DNA of 64,000 nt from Chinchilla lanigera (Eukaryota; Chordata; Mammalia; Rodentia; Chinchillidae). A program made the position numbers and the translations under genes. Positions 23,734-34,184 of this stretch are shown here, piece by piece. The DNA lies in assembly GCF_000276665.1 (NCBI RefSeq), contig NW_004955436.1:17974422-18038421 (forward strand), written 5' to 3'. The notes under the pieces are model-generated. The model saw nothing but the letters and a program-made list of their open reading frames with translations. It did not search any database and was not told where the DNA came from. Position 1 is the stretch's first letter. Every line of letters starts with the position of its first letter.

Positions 23734-24079
23734 GGTGGAAGACCAGATAGAAAGACTGAGTCCTAATTGGCGTCCTCTGTGAACACTAAGGAGAAAGGCA
23801 GTGTACAGGCATGCTGACACGCTGCAGAGAAAAATTAACACAGCTGAGATCCTGCTTACCTGGACATGTACCCTGAACGGTGGGAGGCAGATGAATCCTG
23901 TGTTACTTTAATTGCTTGTACCTGTGTCTGAGTGAATAAAGGCAGGGTGTGCCAGTCACTCCTTGTCAAAGGGAGACAGGAGCTCCCTGGCCCCTACATT
24001 TTAATCTAATTCTGTGTCTGTTTGTTTTTCATCCTTGTCCGCCTTCAGTCCGGTACAAGCTTGTAGGCTGGCTCCTACA
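23734..24079 (+). repeat. 3' LTR of the class II provirus
   Basis: 346 bp, ending 'gctcctaca'. Its first base is G where the 5' LTR has T, so the terminal TG is lost here. The aataaa signal lies at 23935-23940. The target duplication ttcaaa follows at 24080-24085. Confidence 0.9.
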
Positions 24080-24085
24080 TTCAAA

Positions 24086-25260
24086 AGTAAAAAAGACTGA
24101 ACTAGGTAACATATAGAATGAGGTTAAGTGAGAGAGTATTTTCAACGGAGTCCCAGTATATGCAAAAGTTCTTAGGCAGGAGAGAAAAATGACTTTGGGA
24201 AAACTGAAAGAAACTTACAGTGGCTTAAGCATAGACGGCAAGAGAGAGAATAATATAAGACCAGTTAAAATATGGGCATGGACCAGATGACAGAGCACCT
24301 GAGGGGAAAAGGGAAAGATTTTGGTCTTTATGCAGAGGGTAATGGAATCACATTGAGGACATTTTAAATAATAGTAGAGAATAATCATATATAAACTTTT
24401 AAAAAGTGACTCTGATTCTGGTTAACAAAAAATAAAGACTGGGTAAGGGAAGTGGAGGATGCATGCAGAATAGTTGAATGCTGCTGAGTTGCTCAGGTAA
24501 GGACAAATTACTGTGGTGGTAGAGAGATTAAAGAAGAAGCCACACACAGTTTAGATATTAGGAGTTCAAATATACAGAGTTTAATGTTGGGTAAGGGAAA
24601 ATATGCACCAAATATGACCCCCAGAGTACATAATGTAAATAACTGGGAACGTGCTGCGGCTATTCCCTGAGACACTCATTAGTAGAAAGTCAACCCACGG
24701 AGGAGTGTGAGCATATGTTTGTTTTGGGGCATTTTGAATTTGTATACTTGTATAGTCATCCCAATAGAAATGCCAAGCAAATTCTGAAATGGTGGAGAAT
24801 GAAGCATAAACAATAAAAGTAGAAGTCATCAGCAGGTAGACAATCCACTGAAGCCTGGATGCAGATGGAACAGAGTAGGAAACAAGTTAGAGAGAAATCC
24901 CAGAGTAGTCATATGAGGGACCCAGTTGTAATGGCCAGGTGTTATTTGAATCCTGCTGAATGTCGCTGGCAGGGAGTTCTAGAAAAGCTAAACAATTTAC
25001 TTAGTACGTGTTGAGTATTAACGGTGTGTCATCCCTTCCCTAATTTCAAAGAGCACAGAAAAATGTCTACCACTCGGGGGAGAGTAAGGCTATAAAGTAC
25101 AGGCTTAGACTTGAAAGCTAGTATTAGGCCCATCATGGAAAAATCCATTGCTGAGCAGAGCCCAGTGCCCACAGACTGAACTGAGATGGTGTAAATGCAT
25201 TAGCCAGGTGACTACCTATATCTGTTACCCGTTTTCCAATCTCAGGCAACAGAAAGAGAA
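24086..25260. other. No recognised feature
   Basis: Unassigned intergenic DNA to the right of the provirus; open frames such as 24581-24829 (minus) have no domain. I could not assign a repeat family. Confidence 0.4.
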
Positions 25261-25665
25261 GCAAGATTCCTTTTGCTGGGGAGCAGAAAATTAACTAGCA
25301 CAGATTTTGCCTTGGATCTCAAAGCCAGGTCAACTGTAGTGAAATGCAGTACTAGGCAGAAACCAAGGGATTGCAGATAGAGTTTGTTGACAAGCCTTCA
25401 GATCTGCCTCTGCCTCAGATGGCAAACTATGTGTGGGAGGGACTTGACTTTCAGCCTGTATCACTGTTCACTTTGGAATGGACTTGGGCTACCTCCAAGC
25501 ACAACAGTGACAAAAAGCTACCTAATACACTAACACTAATCAAAACTTAGGCAGCATACTTTGGAGCAAGAATCCATTCACTGAGGATAGTGTGTGGAAG
25601 ATAGGTCAAGACTTTGCCTTGGAACTCAGTGCCAGCCTGCTGAAACCTAACACTAGGGAAATGTA
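25261..25665 (+). repeat. Unclassified repeat with two diverged copies 305 bp apart
   Basis: About 100 bp at 25261-25360 (starting gcaagattcc, with 'ttttgccttggatctcaaa') recurs at 25566-25665 (starting gcaagaatcc, with 'ctttgccttggaactcagt'). Family unknown; an old retroelement 5' UTR with monomers is one possibility. Confidence 0.5.
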
Positions 25666-26437
25666 ATGACTTCCATTTCCAAGATAACACATATGGCAGA
25701 TACACTCTAACAGACTCAGAAAAAGATGCACAGACTCATTCCATTGGACTTCTACTCAGGCCAGCATCATTTGTGGTTGGTTGTAACTATCTTGGTCTAC
25801 AAGTCTACTTTAGCAGTAGATAGCTCATAGCAATATGGGCCTTCGTCTTACTCAAGTACTGTGCTAGCTCTGGTTGACTGTGGGGTCAGGGTGTGACATA
25901 GCTCTGCAGTGTTGGTGGTCACGGCCATGACATGCCTGTTGTCCTAGGAACCTGGTGGTTATTGGAATGTGGGGCTGGTCCTCCCACAGTGATTTTGTTC
26001 AAAGCCAGACCACAGGCTAAGGACTGTAGGTGAGACATCTGGACATACTCCAACCCCAGGAAGAGATTTTAGGGGACAGAATACTATTTTAAACTATTGC
26101 TCCAGTACATGCTGTACAGTATGATTTGGACCATGCCAACTGTAGATTTGGACAAGCTTGTGCTTGGATCAACCTTTAGTGCTGAAATACTGACAAGACA
26201 CCAACAATAAATTTGTTGTAAACTTGGATTTAGGGCATCAACTAGTGCTGAAATAGCAGAAGTGACTATAAGCTCAAAAAATAGGCAGCCTGCTTAGAAT
26301 TTCTGTAAAGACAGACACATAGCTTTATCATGAAGACTGGAATAAATACCTAATCTTTTAATGCCAAGATTCACACATCAAGCTTCAAGGTCTATAAAGG
26401 TCTTGTACATTGACCATTTAGTGGTCAAAATAAGGGA
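25666..26437. other. No recognised feature
   Basis: Unassigned intergenic DNA. A short repeated phrase 'tagtgctgaaata' appears at about 26178 and 26243. Nothing else supportable. Confidence 0.35.
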
Positions 26438-27628
26438 CCAGTTTTGTATTGGGTCTTTGAATCTGGGGGGCCTGATTGTTTTTAATTCTTTATATGTTCT
26501 AGACAGAAGTCCTTTTTCCAAGGGACAATTGGTTAAGATTTTTCCCAATTTGTGGGTTTTGTTTTTAATGTGTTGGTGGTTTCTTTCGATATGCAAAAAC
26601 TTTTCAATAAGAAGAGATCCCAGTTGCTGATTCTTTGAAGTATTTCCTGTGCAGTTTGGTTTTTGTTCATGAACTCTCTGCCAACTCTTATGTCTTTAAG
26701 ATTTTTACCTATTCTCTCTTCCAGAGAATTTAGGGTTTCTGTTTTAATGTTTAGATCTTTAATACATCTTGACTTTAGTTTAGTGCATGGTGATAGACAT
26801 GGGTTGAATTTTAGTCTTTGGCAGGTGGAGAGCCAGTTTTTACAGCACCATTTATTAAAGAGGCTATCTTTTGTACATATTGGCCCCTTTGTCAATGATA
26901 AGGTGGCTGAGTGTGTTTGAGGTTGTAACTGCGTCTTTCAGTTTGTTCCACTGATTCTCAGGTCTGGTTTTCTGCCAATACTGTGCTGATTTTATCACAG
27001 TAGCTTTGTAGTATAATTTCAAGTCAGGGATTGTGATGCCACATGCCTGCCTTGCCTTTGTTGCCCAAGATTGCTTTGCTATTCTGGGTCTCTTTTTAGT
27101 TCCAGATGAATTTTAGGAATATTTTCTCTACATCTGTGAGGTATACTAATGGTATTTTGATCAGGATTGTATTGAATCTGTACAATTTTGGGAGTATGGC
27201 CAGTTTTACAATGTTGTTTCTTCCTATCCATGAGCAAGGAATATCTTTTTATTTTTTGAAATCCTGTTCAATCTCTTTTATCAGAGTACTGTAATTTTCA
27301 CTGTATAAATCTTTTACCTCTTTTGTTAGATTGATTCCTAGGTATTTCAACTTTTTGGATGCTATTGTGAAAGGTGTGGTTTCCCTAATTTCTCCCTCAG
27401 TGTGTTTGTTGTTTGTGGACAGGAATGCTATTGATTTTTGAGTGTTGACTTTGTATCCAGCTATGCCACTGAATTTGTTTATTAATTCTAGGAATCTTTT
27501 GGTGTAGTTTTTGGGGTCTTTCATAGAGACTATCATGTCATCTGCAAATAATGCTAATTTTACTTCTTCCTTTTCTATCCTTATTCATTATATTTTTCTC
27601 TCTTCTCTAATTGCTCTGAGTAGTGTTT
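26438..27628 (-). mobile_element. L1 ORF2 segment (inverted 5' part of a twin-primed L1)
   Basis: Minus-strand translation follows L1 ORF2 downstream of the RT active site. The RT box remnant 'ADDMIVSM' lies near 27535, 'KFSGIAGYKVN' and 'KLKYLGINLTKEV' at about 27330-27470, then 'NWLSTCQRLK', 'WEKS' and 'LEKGLLSRTYKEL'. ORF2 encodes the L1 endonuclease-reverse transcriptase. Frames break near 26560 and 27240. The segment ends at 26438 exactly where the plus-strand segment at 27629 picks up the same point of ORF2. The open frames on the plus strand here are shadows. Confidence 0.85.
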
Positions 27629-28770
27629 CAAAGACCCAGTACAAAAATGGGCATCTGAGATGAACACACACTTCTCATATGAAGAAATACAAGTGGCAAA
27701 TAAATACATGAAAAAATGTTCAGCATCATTACTCACTTGAGAAATGCAAATTAAAACAACTCTGAGATTCTATCTCACACCAGAAAGAATGGCTATCATT
27801 AAGAAATCAACCAATAACAAATAATTTGAGGGGCTGTGGGTAAAAGGGAACATTTTCCCCACTGTTGGTGGGAGTGCAGACTGGTGCAACCACTGTGGAA
27901 ATCAGTCTGGAGATTCCTCAGTAAACTAGGATTAGAGGTCCCATTCAACCCAGTTATTCCCCTTCTGGGTATTTTTCCAGAAGAACTGAAAACATCATAC
28001 CACAGTGACATATATACACTCATATTTATAGCAGTGCAATTTGTCTTAGCTAAACCATGGAAACAACCCAAATGCCCATCAACTGAGGAATGGGTAAAAA
28101 AGATGTGGTATTTTTACATAATGGAATGTTACTCAGCTCTAAAGAAAGATAAACTCGAGGCTTTTATAGGTAGATGGATGCAACTCGAGACCATACTCAT
28201 AACTGAAATCAGACTCACATATGTAAGCGTCATGTTTCTCCCTAGTGTAAGATCTGAAAGTTGGCCAGGGATATAGCTCAGAGGCACAAGCACCTGCCTG
28301 GCAAGCAGAAGGTCCTGAGTTTGATTCCTGATACAAAAAAAAAAATCTGAAATTTACAGTAGATATTGTGAGAGGGAAAGAAACTGCTCAAAAGGAAATA
28401 ACAACTTGGATGAGGGAAAAGAGAACAGAAAGAAAGAAGGAAGGGAAAAAGTATGCATATATATGTAGAAAAGATAGCTAAGATAATTGTACTATTAATT
28501 TCTATTGGTTTATTGAAAGAAACAGGTACTGTTTAATTGTTTGATCAATCTTGCATACCTATATCTGATTATCTGAGTAAACAATTTGAAGATAACAATA
28601 TGTAATACAACCATTGTTAATTTCCTAATAAAACAGCCCCAAAACAATAAAAATGATATAGAATTTCAAGCAAGGTGGTAGGAAATTAACAGTGGTTGTT
28701 TTGTTTATGTCTTTGTATTTGTAAATTTGTTTTTGTTCTTTTATCTTTAAAATTTAAAAAAAGTTGCCAG
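27629..28770 (+). mobile_element. L1 ORF2 C-terminus and 3' UTR (3' part of a twin-primed L1)
   Basis: It starts inside ORF2 at a 'KDPVQKWASEM' segment. The last ORF2 portion is open at 27836-28276, with the familiar 'CWWECRLVQPLWKSVWRFL' and 'MWYFYIMECYSALK' motifs of the C-terminal cysteine region. The 3' UTR, interrupted by an ID SINE at 28260-28344, ends near 28770 with an A-rich 'tttaaaatttaaaaaaag'. The coding part is a retroelement fragment and not a host gene. Confidence 0.88.
28260..28344 (+). repeat. ID-type SINE inside the L1
   Basis: A box 'agggatatagctcagaggc', B box 'ggtcctgagtttgattcct', then an A tail. An 8-bp duplication atctgaaa lies at 28252-28259 and 28345-28352. It is inserted in the L1 3' end and therefore younger than that L1. 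Confidence 0.9.
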
Positions 28771-29329
28771 AAATTAATCAATTAGTAATAACCAGTGTGG
28801 GCAAACACTTGAACAGTTTAAAACAGTGGTTTTAAGAAAACTTAGCTAACTTGCTGAAAATACACAGAAAATATTCAGTAGGAAATATTCATGGAGGAAA
28901 AAGCAGAGGTGAAATTAATTTCTAAAATCACATAGAAAGCCTGGAGCTAAAAGAAAAAGATGTTAATGAGTAAAAAGAAAATGTCACTCTGTATAAAACT
29001 CATTCGTTAGCATAACTATGCAGAAGATCTCACAGTACTGTAATAGTGTGAACGTAGTGTGTGAACCACTTATATCTTAAGCATTGCAATAAAAATTAAA
29101 ATAATTAAAAATAACTATAGCAGAAAAAACAAAATTAAGCAAGGAATCAAAACACAATACTAGCATGAATCACATAATGACAAAAGAAATCTGTAAGAAA
29201 AGAAACTACAACAAAACAAGAAAAATTTATAAAGATGGCTGTAAGACCTTACCTGTGTGCTCTTTTAGCCATAATTATATCCACTGATATCACCTTTTAA
29301 ATGAGAGTTAGTAGAGAGCCCAGGATGGC
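28771..29329 (+). other. AT-rich sequence, possibly old L1
   Basis: A-rich on the plus strand, as old L1 sense strands are, and contiguous with the L1M segment that follows. I could not place it in the element, so it is left as possible L1. Confidence 0.3.
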
Positions 29330-29890
29330 TACAACGTAATGATTAAGGGGTCAATTCTCAAAAAAGAAATAACAATTTGACACATATTTATCCAATATCA
29401 GAACACTCAAATGTATAAAGCAAAAAAGAACTAAAGGAAAAGACAGACTTCAATACAATAATATTAAGATAATTTAACACTTTCTTTTTAGTAATGGAAA
29501 GGTCATACAGACAGAAGTTAACAAACAAATGACAGAGTTAAAATGTACCCTGGACCAAATGTACCTCACTGATGTCTATAGTACATTTCAACCAACAGCT
29601 GTGGAATATGTATTCTTCTCATCAGCACATGGAACATTCCCCAGCATAGATCATGTGACAGACCACAAAAACTTCTCAACTAATTAAAATTTATTGACTA
29701 TATTGAGTATCATTTGCAGCCACAATACCATAAAACTAGAAATAAATAATAAGAGTATTGGCAAAGCAAATACATGGAAATTAACCAGCTAACTCTGAAC
29801 AACCAGTGGATCTAGGAAGAAATCAAGAAGAAATTTAAAAATTGTTTGAAACAAATGAAAGTTGAGAATAAATATACTAAAATCTATGGA
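29330..29890 (+). mobile_element. Old L1 (L1M-type) ORF2 fragment
   Basis: It follows the sense order of the L1 ORF2 endonuclease-to-RT junction: 'aaggggtcaattctca', 'tataaagcaaaaaagaact', then a translation containing 'TDVYSTFQPT' and 'SSAHGTFPSIDH', and 'HNTIKLEINNKS'. Many stops. It has no clear 5' or 3' end. Confidence 0.75.
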
Positions 29891-30890
29891 CAGCAAAAGC
29901 AGTATCAGTCCATATTATGACCTGTCCATATTTCCCCCACAACATAGGGCAGGGTAAGTTTTTAAACAGTAGTTTGTATAGGCCCAGGCTTGCCATTAAT
30001 AAAAGTCCATGGGATTGGAAATCCTGCACCCTCCCAAGTAAAGTTCTCCTTCAGGAAGGGTCTGTATGGCTGACAAATTGACTTATTTCCAAAATGCTGC
30101 ATGCTAATCAGAATGATTATTAGCTGTTCCTCATACTGATCCTCAATCAATAGGATTAGATTGGCCCAAAGACATTTTTTGTCCCTTTTCTTCCTTGCAA
30201 AGGTCCCAAGGGGGAGGGGCACCTTTTGCATTATTATTCCAATAAGTGCGGTTTCACAAAAAGGGACATCAAGGGCAAAAAATCAATCTCTTCACTCATT
30301 ATATGGATTGAACTGAGGATCAAAAGGGCTAATTGATCCTGATTATGTGTCAACTAGTTTTGGGCACTAACAAGAAGGCAATAATTGGACTGTTTGGCCT
30401 ATACTACACACACAGTGGAGTGGGTAAGTGAAACGAGAGGTATAATTTATGACACCTTATCCTGCATCTCTAATCATAATGAAGGACCAGGTACCCAATC
30501 AACCTGACTATGATAAGCTTTTGTTTATGATAGATTTCAGGAGGAGAGTCACCTCAAGTAATAGGTTTGAGGAGGGGTGGAATAGGCACAGATGCCCAAT
30601 ACTCTTATCCTGTCACAGAGGTTATACACACAGTGCAGGCTGTGATAGCCATCACAGCAATGAACACATGTGGAAGGCCCTGTCATGTCACCAGCATCCT
30701 ACCTTCTTGTGCTGTCTTCTTCAGTTGTCTCAATGTTATTAGACTCACATCTAGAGCAGCTGGCAGCGGAGGCATGGTTGGGGCCTCCTCCAGTATCAAG
30801 TTGACAAGCACTCTCATCGGCGAGTGTGCTGACTGGTGGTCTTGGTGTCAGCAGGTACCACCACAGTCTTATTATTTTTCTCTTTCCATG
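29891..30890 (-). pseudogene. Class II ERV env relic (leader and surface region)
   Basis: Directly downstream (on the minus strand) of the integrase end is a segment reading 'TLRQLKKTAQEG', then 'YWASVPIPPLL', the leader and mature surface-protein start pattern of betaretrovirus-related envelopes. Further on, an open stretch (29962-30231) contains 'WEGAGFPIPW' and 'NGKPGPIQT', which look like surface-protein motifs. In a live virus this protein binds the receptor; this copy has many stops and no visible transmembrane part. The call depends on motif resemblance and order after integrase. Confidence 0.55.
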
Positions 30891-31450
30891 GTTGCACATA
30901 TCAGGATGGTGGCCACAGTGTTTCTCTATTATCTATGAAAATACAAGCAAACCCTTCCTCCCAGGTTATCAATGTGGTGTGGCCATTCCATTGACCTGAG
31001 GATTGTGCCACAGGTCTCAGGGCCTATTGCCGTCAGCTAAATAGGAAGAATGTTGCCAATTAAGCATGGCAGGGGATGATGAGGACCCAGGAGCTGGGTT
31101 TAAAAAATTAAAAATATACATTACCAACTCTAATTGCATTTTGGGGGGGACATCTGGGTTCCCCCCTTTTCTTTTATTTGTTTTTTTTTTTTTTTTTTTT
31201 TTTTGGTTTTTCTCTGGTACTGGGAACTGAACTCACAAATTTGCGCTTGCCAGGCAGGCGCTTTTAGCCACTGAGCTAAATCCCCAGCCCCCCCCTTTTC
31301 TTTTATTAATTGTTGTTTAAGGTTAAATGAGATCTTTTAATAATTGCTTGTCCTTGAAGACTGTAGGGAATTCAAGTTATATGCTCAATTCCCCAACGCT
31401 GAAAAAATTTGTTGAGTGGATCTCCTAATATAAGCAGGTCCATGATCTAT
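30891..31450 (-). pseudogene. Class II ERV integrase relic, split by a SINE
   Basis: On the minus strand the catalytic-core segment reads 'KIDHGPAYI' at about 31420-31450, then 'IPYSLQGQAIIKRSH' at about 31330-31375. The second is the integrase motif containing the region of the catalytic Glu, here changed to Lys. After an ID SINE (31179-31290), the C-terminal domain reads 'SGQWNGHTTLITWEEGFACIF' at about 30930-30990 and ends with a stop before the env relic. It belongs to a second, minus-strand betaretrovirus-like insertion separate from 17985-24079. Confidence 0.7.
31179..31290 (-). repeat. ID-type SINE with 17-bp target duplication
   Basis: It has a pure run of 24 T at 31181-31204, then the antisense ID body ('gccaggcaggcgcttttag', 'ctgagctaaatccccagcc'). 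The duplication cccccttttcttttatt is perfect at 31162-31178 and 31291-31307. The long clean tail and perfect duplication make it one of the youngest insertions here. Confidence 0.92.
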
Positions 31451-32530
31451 TTTTATGGTCTTAAGCAAAGGCTGATAAACAGTGTTATTGTATATAATGG
31501 CCCTTTAGAGCCTTTGTAACCTGAGAAATGGTATTGTAGTGGGAGCAATAAGCTTAACTATTATAATTTTATCTGGATATCAAGTACATTAAAATATAAA
31601 GTATAACCAGAAGACTTATTCCTTACCAACCATTGTTGTCCTACTTGAATCCCTGGGAGAGTGTTAACAGACAACAGCTATAATTTATAAGGAAAATTTG
31701 AGTCAGAAGGCATACATAATATTTTAGCATGACAATCATGATGACATTATTTTTGTAACACACTTAAATCTCTTTTTTGGTATAGAATAGCCTTTTTAGT
31801 CAATCATCTCTATTTAGTACATAAGAAGCTCTCACCTAATTTCTTATCCTTTACTGGATGTCATTGAAGAAAGTTGTGGCATTGTCTGGACTGTTTAATG
31901 CCTAAACATCTCTAAGTGTAATAACACATATATGACAAAAACATCACAGAAGGCTTTATTATAAAAATTATTTTTTGACAGGTGGTTTCATGTTGCTTTG
32001 ACATATACCTCTTATTACAAGTAGCTGGAGCACAAGTGAAAGTCAGATATCTGAATCTAAAGGGAAATTCTTATCACTATAAACGATCCCAGTTTACATT
32101 TTAGAATTCCTGTACGTCGGAAAGGTATTGAGTATATTTAATATAGCATGAGATTAGCAATAATTATTTGTCATAGCCATATGAAAGCTTTTATTTCTTA
32201 ATTTAATTTTGTACCTAGAGCATCTTTTATTGAGAAAACTTTATTGTTTTATTTATAGAAAACAACCTTTTGATAATGACCAATGTAAACATCTCAAAGA
32301 ATATATTTAATGTTTATTAGAGTGTCTTCCATAAGGCAATGGGAACCACTGGGGCCACTTTGATGAACAAAGGCTGTAATAAGAATTTTCTAGGCACTTG
32401 CTTCTTTATTCACCAAGGGGAGTCCTGTCCCACCAGCTTCCCCACCCTAAGACATCTCTATTTAACTATTTTAACAATTTTTTGATGACATATGAGAACC
32501 AGATCATAACAATTAACACATTATTTTGAC
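31451..32530 (-). other. Probable ERV pol remainder, not resolved
   Basis: Continuous with the integrase relic on its right and with a gag-like relic further right. It contains no motif clear enough to assign to reverse transcriptase or protease. AT-rich and heavily stopped. Confidence 0.3.
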
Positions 32531-32545
32531 CAATGAATGATTCTT

Positions 32546-32885
32546 TTTTTTATTTTAAAGAGTAAAAGAAGGATAACATAGTAATGGGGGGCTTACCGAA
32601 TTACAGACAAAGTGGTAGGAAATTACCAATGGNNNNNNNNNNNNNNNNNNNNNNNNNNNNNNNNNNNNNNNNNNNNNNNNNNNNNNNNNNNNNNNNNNNN
32701 NNNNNNNNNNNNNNNNNNNNNNNNNNNNNNNNNNNNNNNNNNNNNNNNNNNNNNNNNNNNNNNNNNNTCCATTTATGAAATAGCATAGGAATAATACAAA
32801 CATTACAGAGTTATGGACATATTAGTAGGAAAATATCAATGGTTGCTGTAATACATGTGGTATCTTCAAAGTGGTTTCTCAGGAG
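32546..32885 (-). mobile_element. 5'-truncated L1 (3' UTR only) containing the assembly gap
   Basis: Minus-strand L1 3' end: a T-run and 'tattttaaagag' at the left edge, then antisense 3' UTR unit ('gtggtaggaaattaccaatgg'-type). On the other side of the Ns a second antisense unit follows ('tagtaggaaaatatcaatgg', 'ggtatcttcaaagtggtttc'). A perfect 15-bp duplication caatgaatgattctt flanks it at 32531-32545 and 32886-32900. At least two copies of the 3' UTR unit are present, like the tandem at 9.4 kb. Confidence 0.85.
32633..32767. other. Assembly gap (135 N)
   Basis: A run of 135 undetermined bases inside a tandemly repeated L1 3' UTR. The three open frames over it are artefacts of the N run. 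Confidence 0.99.
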
Positions 32886-33389
32886 CAATGAATGATTCTT
32901 GAGTCACTGTACACTGACAACAGTATGCATTACATTCACAAAACCAGTTTTAACATCATTTTGACCAGCTGGTAACTTGGGTGGAAGTATGTCTTTAATT
33001 TTAATGACATTTATCTATAGCCTGACTTAAGTTACAGACAAATGTTTCAAAAATCCCAAAATGCAAAAAGAAGAAAAATGCTTAAACTCAAAAAAGCATC
33101 TGCTTACAGATTAGACATACAACAAATACACATATAACAATTTGTTTACAAAATCAGAATGCACTCAAACATATTTGACCAATTTGAATTATAATAATTT
33201 TTTAATAGTTTCTTGAGTTTGTAACTATAAATAGACTAGTCAGCATTTTTTATAGGTCAATTGATAGAGATCTCTTATAATAAGAATCAGGTGGAATGAA
33301 ACCTTTTACACCTGTGAAAGTGAAGATCTCTTTAAGATGGTCCCTCAGACAAAGAAGTCTTTGAGACATTTTGGGTTTTCTATTCAGTC

Positions 33390-33700
33390 ACCTAGGTAAA
33401 TTTCCTTTACAGCTGTGCTGACTGGGCTCTATTTAAATCTACTCTAAAAATATGTATCCTCGGCTATCTGTAATACCCTTACGAACTCACTGATTAAAGT
33501 CTGTGCCCATTGTCTCTCATTAGAAGTCAAGGATTTAAGCATAACATTACATCTCCTCAATCAAGTTTGTAGATGTTAGTAAGTCCTCTTAAGACTTCAA
33601 TGTACTTATCAGGGTCATCCAAAAACTTTCCTGGATCTTGCAGTTGTATACCTATGTCAAAAAAGCTGAACAGTTTCAACTAAACTTTTAATGTTGCATC
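33390..33700 (-). pseudogene. Retroviral gag capsid relic, gammaretrovirus-like (class I ERV)
   Basis: On the minus strand a segment reads 'DPDKYIEVLRGLTN' (about 33590-33640), followed by 'DVMLCLNP' and remains of 'RDNGHRL'. This order resembles the major homology side of gammaretrovirus-type capsid, where a 'DP..Y.EVL..LT' helix precedes a 'W.DVMLLL.Q' helix. It has stops in each frame. It lies in the right orientation and order to belong with the minus-strand pol/env relics to the left, yet those look betaretroviral, so it may be a separate insertion. Confidence 0.45.
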
Positions 33701-34184
33701 TCAAGGAAGTAGAACAGGAAAAAAACTAATCTCAAAATTAATAGACATAAAGAAATCATGAAGAACAAAGCAGAAATAGGGGCAAAATAACAAGGACTCC
33801 TTCAGTGGGCTCCAATCTCCTGCCAGATATTAACAGTGCATGGCAAAAAGAAAGAGCAAGAGACACACTGAGCTTCAAGATTTATCAACTAAAGTAGTCA
33901 TTACACCCTGGGAACCTGGCAACATTCTAGTTTTTGCATTATATTTTATGTAAGATCCAGATATCATCCTTTAGTTTCTAATAGATATTCTTGGCCTGGG
34001 GTGGAGACAGATATCTCTAGCTTGCCTGTCTTTTATTACTTAATTGTTTTAGTTCTGAGCATGATTATGTCCCTTTATGCATATTTTTAAAAGCAAATTG
34101 ACTAGTAACTTGTAAATCAATCTTCACATTGGTGATTATTATTAAGCAGTTCCTATGGGGCAATTATATTAGCTTTTCCTCATT
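33701..34184. other. No recognised feature
   Basis: May hold the 5' leader or LTR of the gag relic on its left, but no LTR pair or primer site could be identified. Confidence 0.3.

Larger units (their letters stand above)
17985..24079 (+). mobile_element. Betaretrovirus-like endogenous provirus (class II ERV), decayed
   Basis: A 6095-bp provirus. It is flanked by a 6-bp target duplication ttcaaa (17979-17984 and 24080-24085). LTRs lie at 17985-18338 and 23734-24079, a Lys3-like primer binding site follows the 5' LTR, and a purine-rich tract precedes the 3' LTR. Relics of matrix, capsid, nucleocapsid, dUTPase, protease, reverse transcriptase, RNase H and integrase lie between them in that order. 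That order, with dUTPase before protease, and the 6-bp duplication are typical of betaretrovirus-related ERVs. No env is recognisable. All frames are broken by many stops and frameshifts. The two LTRs differ at roughly one base in six over the first ~120 aligned positions (hand estimate), so the insertion is old. Confidence 0.9.

Noticed and set aside
26361..26920. Plus-strand open frames of 85-89 codons
   Set aside because: They are the reverse-strand shadow of the inverted L1 ORF2.
27836..28276. 146-codon open frame that looks like a real protein
   Set aside because: It is the C-terminal end of L1 ORF2, a retroelement fragment and not a host gene.
32555..32803. Open frames across the N run
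   Set aside because: They are artefacts of undetermined bases.
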